The notes under the pieces were generated by a model. The model searched no databases and was not told the DNA's origin. It saw only the letters and a program-made list of their open reading frames with translations. DNA of 7,183 bases from Burkholderiales bacterium. GTDB taxonomy: Bacteria; Pseudomonadota; Gammaproteobacteria; Burkholderiales; Burkholderiaceae_C. A program made the translations under genes and the position numbers. Within the stretch, counting starts at the first letter, position 1, and each line of letters begins with the position of its first letter. Below are positions 6,163 through 7,183 of the stretch, piece by piece. The DNA lies in assembly GCA_005793295.1 (NCBI GenBank), contig SXSX01000160.1:1-7183 (forward strand), in the 5' to 3' direction.

Positions 6163-7183
6163 ATGGAAAATATTGTTATCGTTGCGGCAACCCGCACTGC
6201 GGTTGGTAAATTTGGTGGCAGCTTGTCCAAAGTTTCTGCCCCTGAATTGGGCGCAGCTGTGATTCGAAATTTGTTAGAGCGCACTAAAGTCGGGGCCGAC
6301 CAAATTGGTGAAGTCATCATGGGCCAGGTGCTGGCTGCTGGATCAGGTCAAAACCCAGCCCGCCAATCTCTGATTAAAAGCGGCGTCGCCAAAGAAACCC
6401 CCGCACTCACCATTAACGCAGTTTGCGGCTCAGGCTTGAAGGCCGTGATGCTTGCGGCCCAGGCCGTTGCCTATGGCGATAGCGACATTGTGATTGCCGG
6501 TGGACAAGAAAACATGAGCGCCTCGCCCCACGTGTTGATGGGCAGCCGCGATGGTCAGCGTATGGGTAACTGGAACATGGTTGACTCTATGATTGTCGAC
6601 GGCCTATGGGACGTTTACAACCAATACCACATGGGCATTACCGCTGAAAACGTAGCCAAAGCGCACGGCATCAGTCGCGATATGCAAGACGCTTTAGCCT
6701 TAGCCAGCCAGCAAAAAGCCGCTGCGGCCCAAGACGCGGGCAAGTTTGTGGATGAAATCGTTCCCTTTAGCATTGCCCAGAAAAAGGGCGACCCTTTGAT
6801 TTTCTCTGCTGACGAATTTATCAACCGCAAATCTAACGCAGAAGCCTTAGCTGTCTTGCGCCCTGCGTTTGACAAAGCGGGCGGCGTGACTGCAGGAAAC
6901 GCCTCGGGAATTAACGACGGCGCAGCTGCGGTGATGGTGATGACTGAGAAAAAAGCGGCCGCTTTGGGTCTGACCCCTTTGGGCCGAATTGCGAGTTTTT
7001 CCACCAGCGGTTTAGATCCCGCGATGATGGGTATGGGCCCGGTTCCCGCCTCACAAAAAGCCCTAGCGCGCGCCGGCTGGAAAGCGCAAGATTTAGATTT
7101 ATTAGAAATTAACGAGGCCTTTGCGGCTCAGGCCTGCGCGGTCAACCAGCAAATGGGTTGGGATACCTCCAAGGTCAATGTCA
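6163..7183 (+). CDS. phaA: Acetyl-CoA C-acetyltransferase (beta-ketothiolase), 5' part
   Basis: Condenses two acetyl-CoA to acetoacetyl-CoA, the first step of polyhydroxybutyrate synthesis; it is reversible and cytoplasmic. The frame starts MENIVIVAATRTAVGKFGG and stays open for 340 codons to the window edge. The family has about 392 residues, so some 50 are missing. Seen: the thiolase N-terminal domain with the acyl-accepting Cys88 in NAVCGSGLKAV; GGQENMS (family GGxExMS); the biosynthetic-type loop with YHMGITAEN; GNASGINDGAAAV at the start of the C-terminal domain; MGMGPVPA; and NEAFAAQ (Asn317). The catalytic GHPIGASG histidine and the second cysteine fall just past the right edge. Position after phaC and the biosynthetic-type sequence favour phaA over a fatty-acid degradation thiolase. 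The closely related atoB-type assignment cannot be fully excluded from a partial sequence. Confidence 0.93.
   Translation, partial: MENIVIVAATRTAVGKFGGSLSKVSAPELGAAVIRNLLERTKVGADQIGEVIMGQVLAAGSGQNPARQSLIKSGVAKETPALTINAVCGSGLKAVMLAAQAVAYGDSDIVIAGGQENMSASPHVLMGSRDGQRMGNWNMVDSMIVDGLWDVYNQYHMGITAENVAKAHGISRDMQDALALASQQKAAAAQDAGKFVDEIVPFSIAQKKGDPLIFSADEFINRKSNAEALAVLRPAFDKAGGVTAGNASGINDGAAAVMVMTEKKAAALGLTPLGRIASFSTSGLDPAMMGMGPVPASQKALARAGWKAQDLDLLEINEAFAAQACAVNQQMGWDTSKVNV

Overview
The window is ordinary, gene-dense bacterial chromosome. It most likely comes from a betaproteobacterium of the order Burkholderiales, perhaps a Comamonadaceae-like freshwater lineage. This rests on the class I polyhydroxyalkanoate (PHA) synthase followed directly by an acetyl-CoA acetyltransferase, on pgeF next to phaC, and on the protein sequences. 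Base composition looks balanced, roughly half G+C by eye and not counted, which is low for many Burkholderiales. The order is a moderately safe call; the genus cannot be told from this sequence.

Layout. (1) Positions 3-1598, plus strand: the 3' two thirds of rnr (RNase R), entering from the left edge. (2) Positions 3172-1599, minus strand: a compact three-gene operon reading ABM-domain monooxygenase-like protein, then FAHD1-type fumarylacetoacetate hydrolase family protein, then zinc-ribbon Nudix hydrolase. The gaps are 13 and 19 nt. Its last stop codon abuts the rnr stop codon head-on. (3) Positions 3230-4051, plus strand: pgeF, divergent from the operon across a 57-bp gap. (4) Positions 4249-3968, minus strand: a 93-residue two-helix membrane protein of unknown function, whose 3' end overlaps pgeF antisense by 84 bp. 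(5) Positions 4369-7183, plus strand: phaC and then the start of phaA, which runs off the right edge just before its second catalytic motif.

How the genes work together. phaA and phaC supply the first and last steps of polyhydroxybutyrate storage: acetyl-CoA condensation and polymerisation. The reductase gene phaB is not in the window and could lie further right. RNase R (RNA decay) and PgeF (peptidoglycan precursor quality control) are housekeeping enzymes. The minus-strand operon pairs a diketo-acid hydrolase with a small oxygenase-like protein and a Nudix hydrolase; aromatic catabolism or metabolite clean-up are both possible, and neither is proven.

I found no RNA genes, insertion sequences, CRISPR arrays, phage genes or convincing intrinsic terminators. 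I do not see an undescribed system here. The most notable local feature is the antisense overlap in which the conserved C-terminus of PgeF and the polar tail of the small membrane protein share the same 84 bp.
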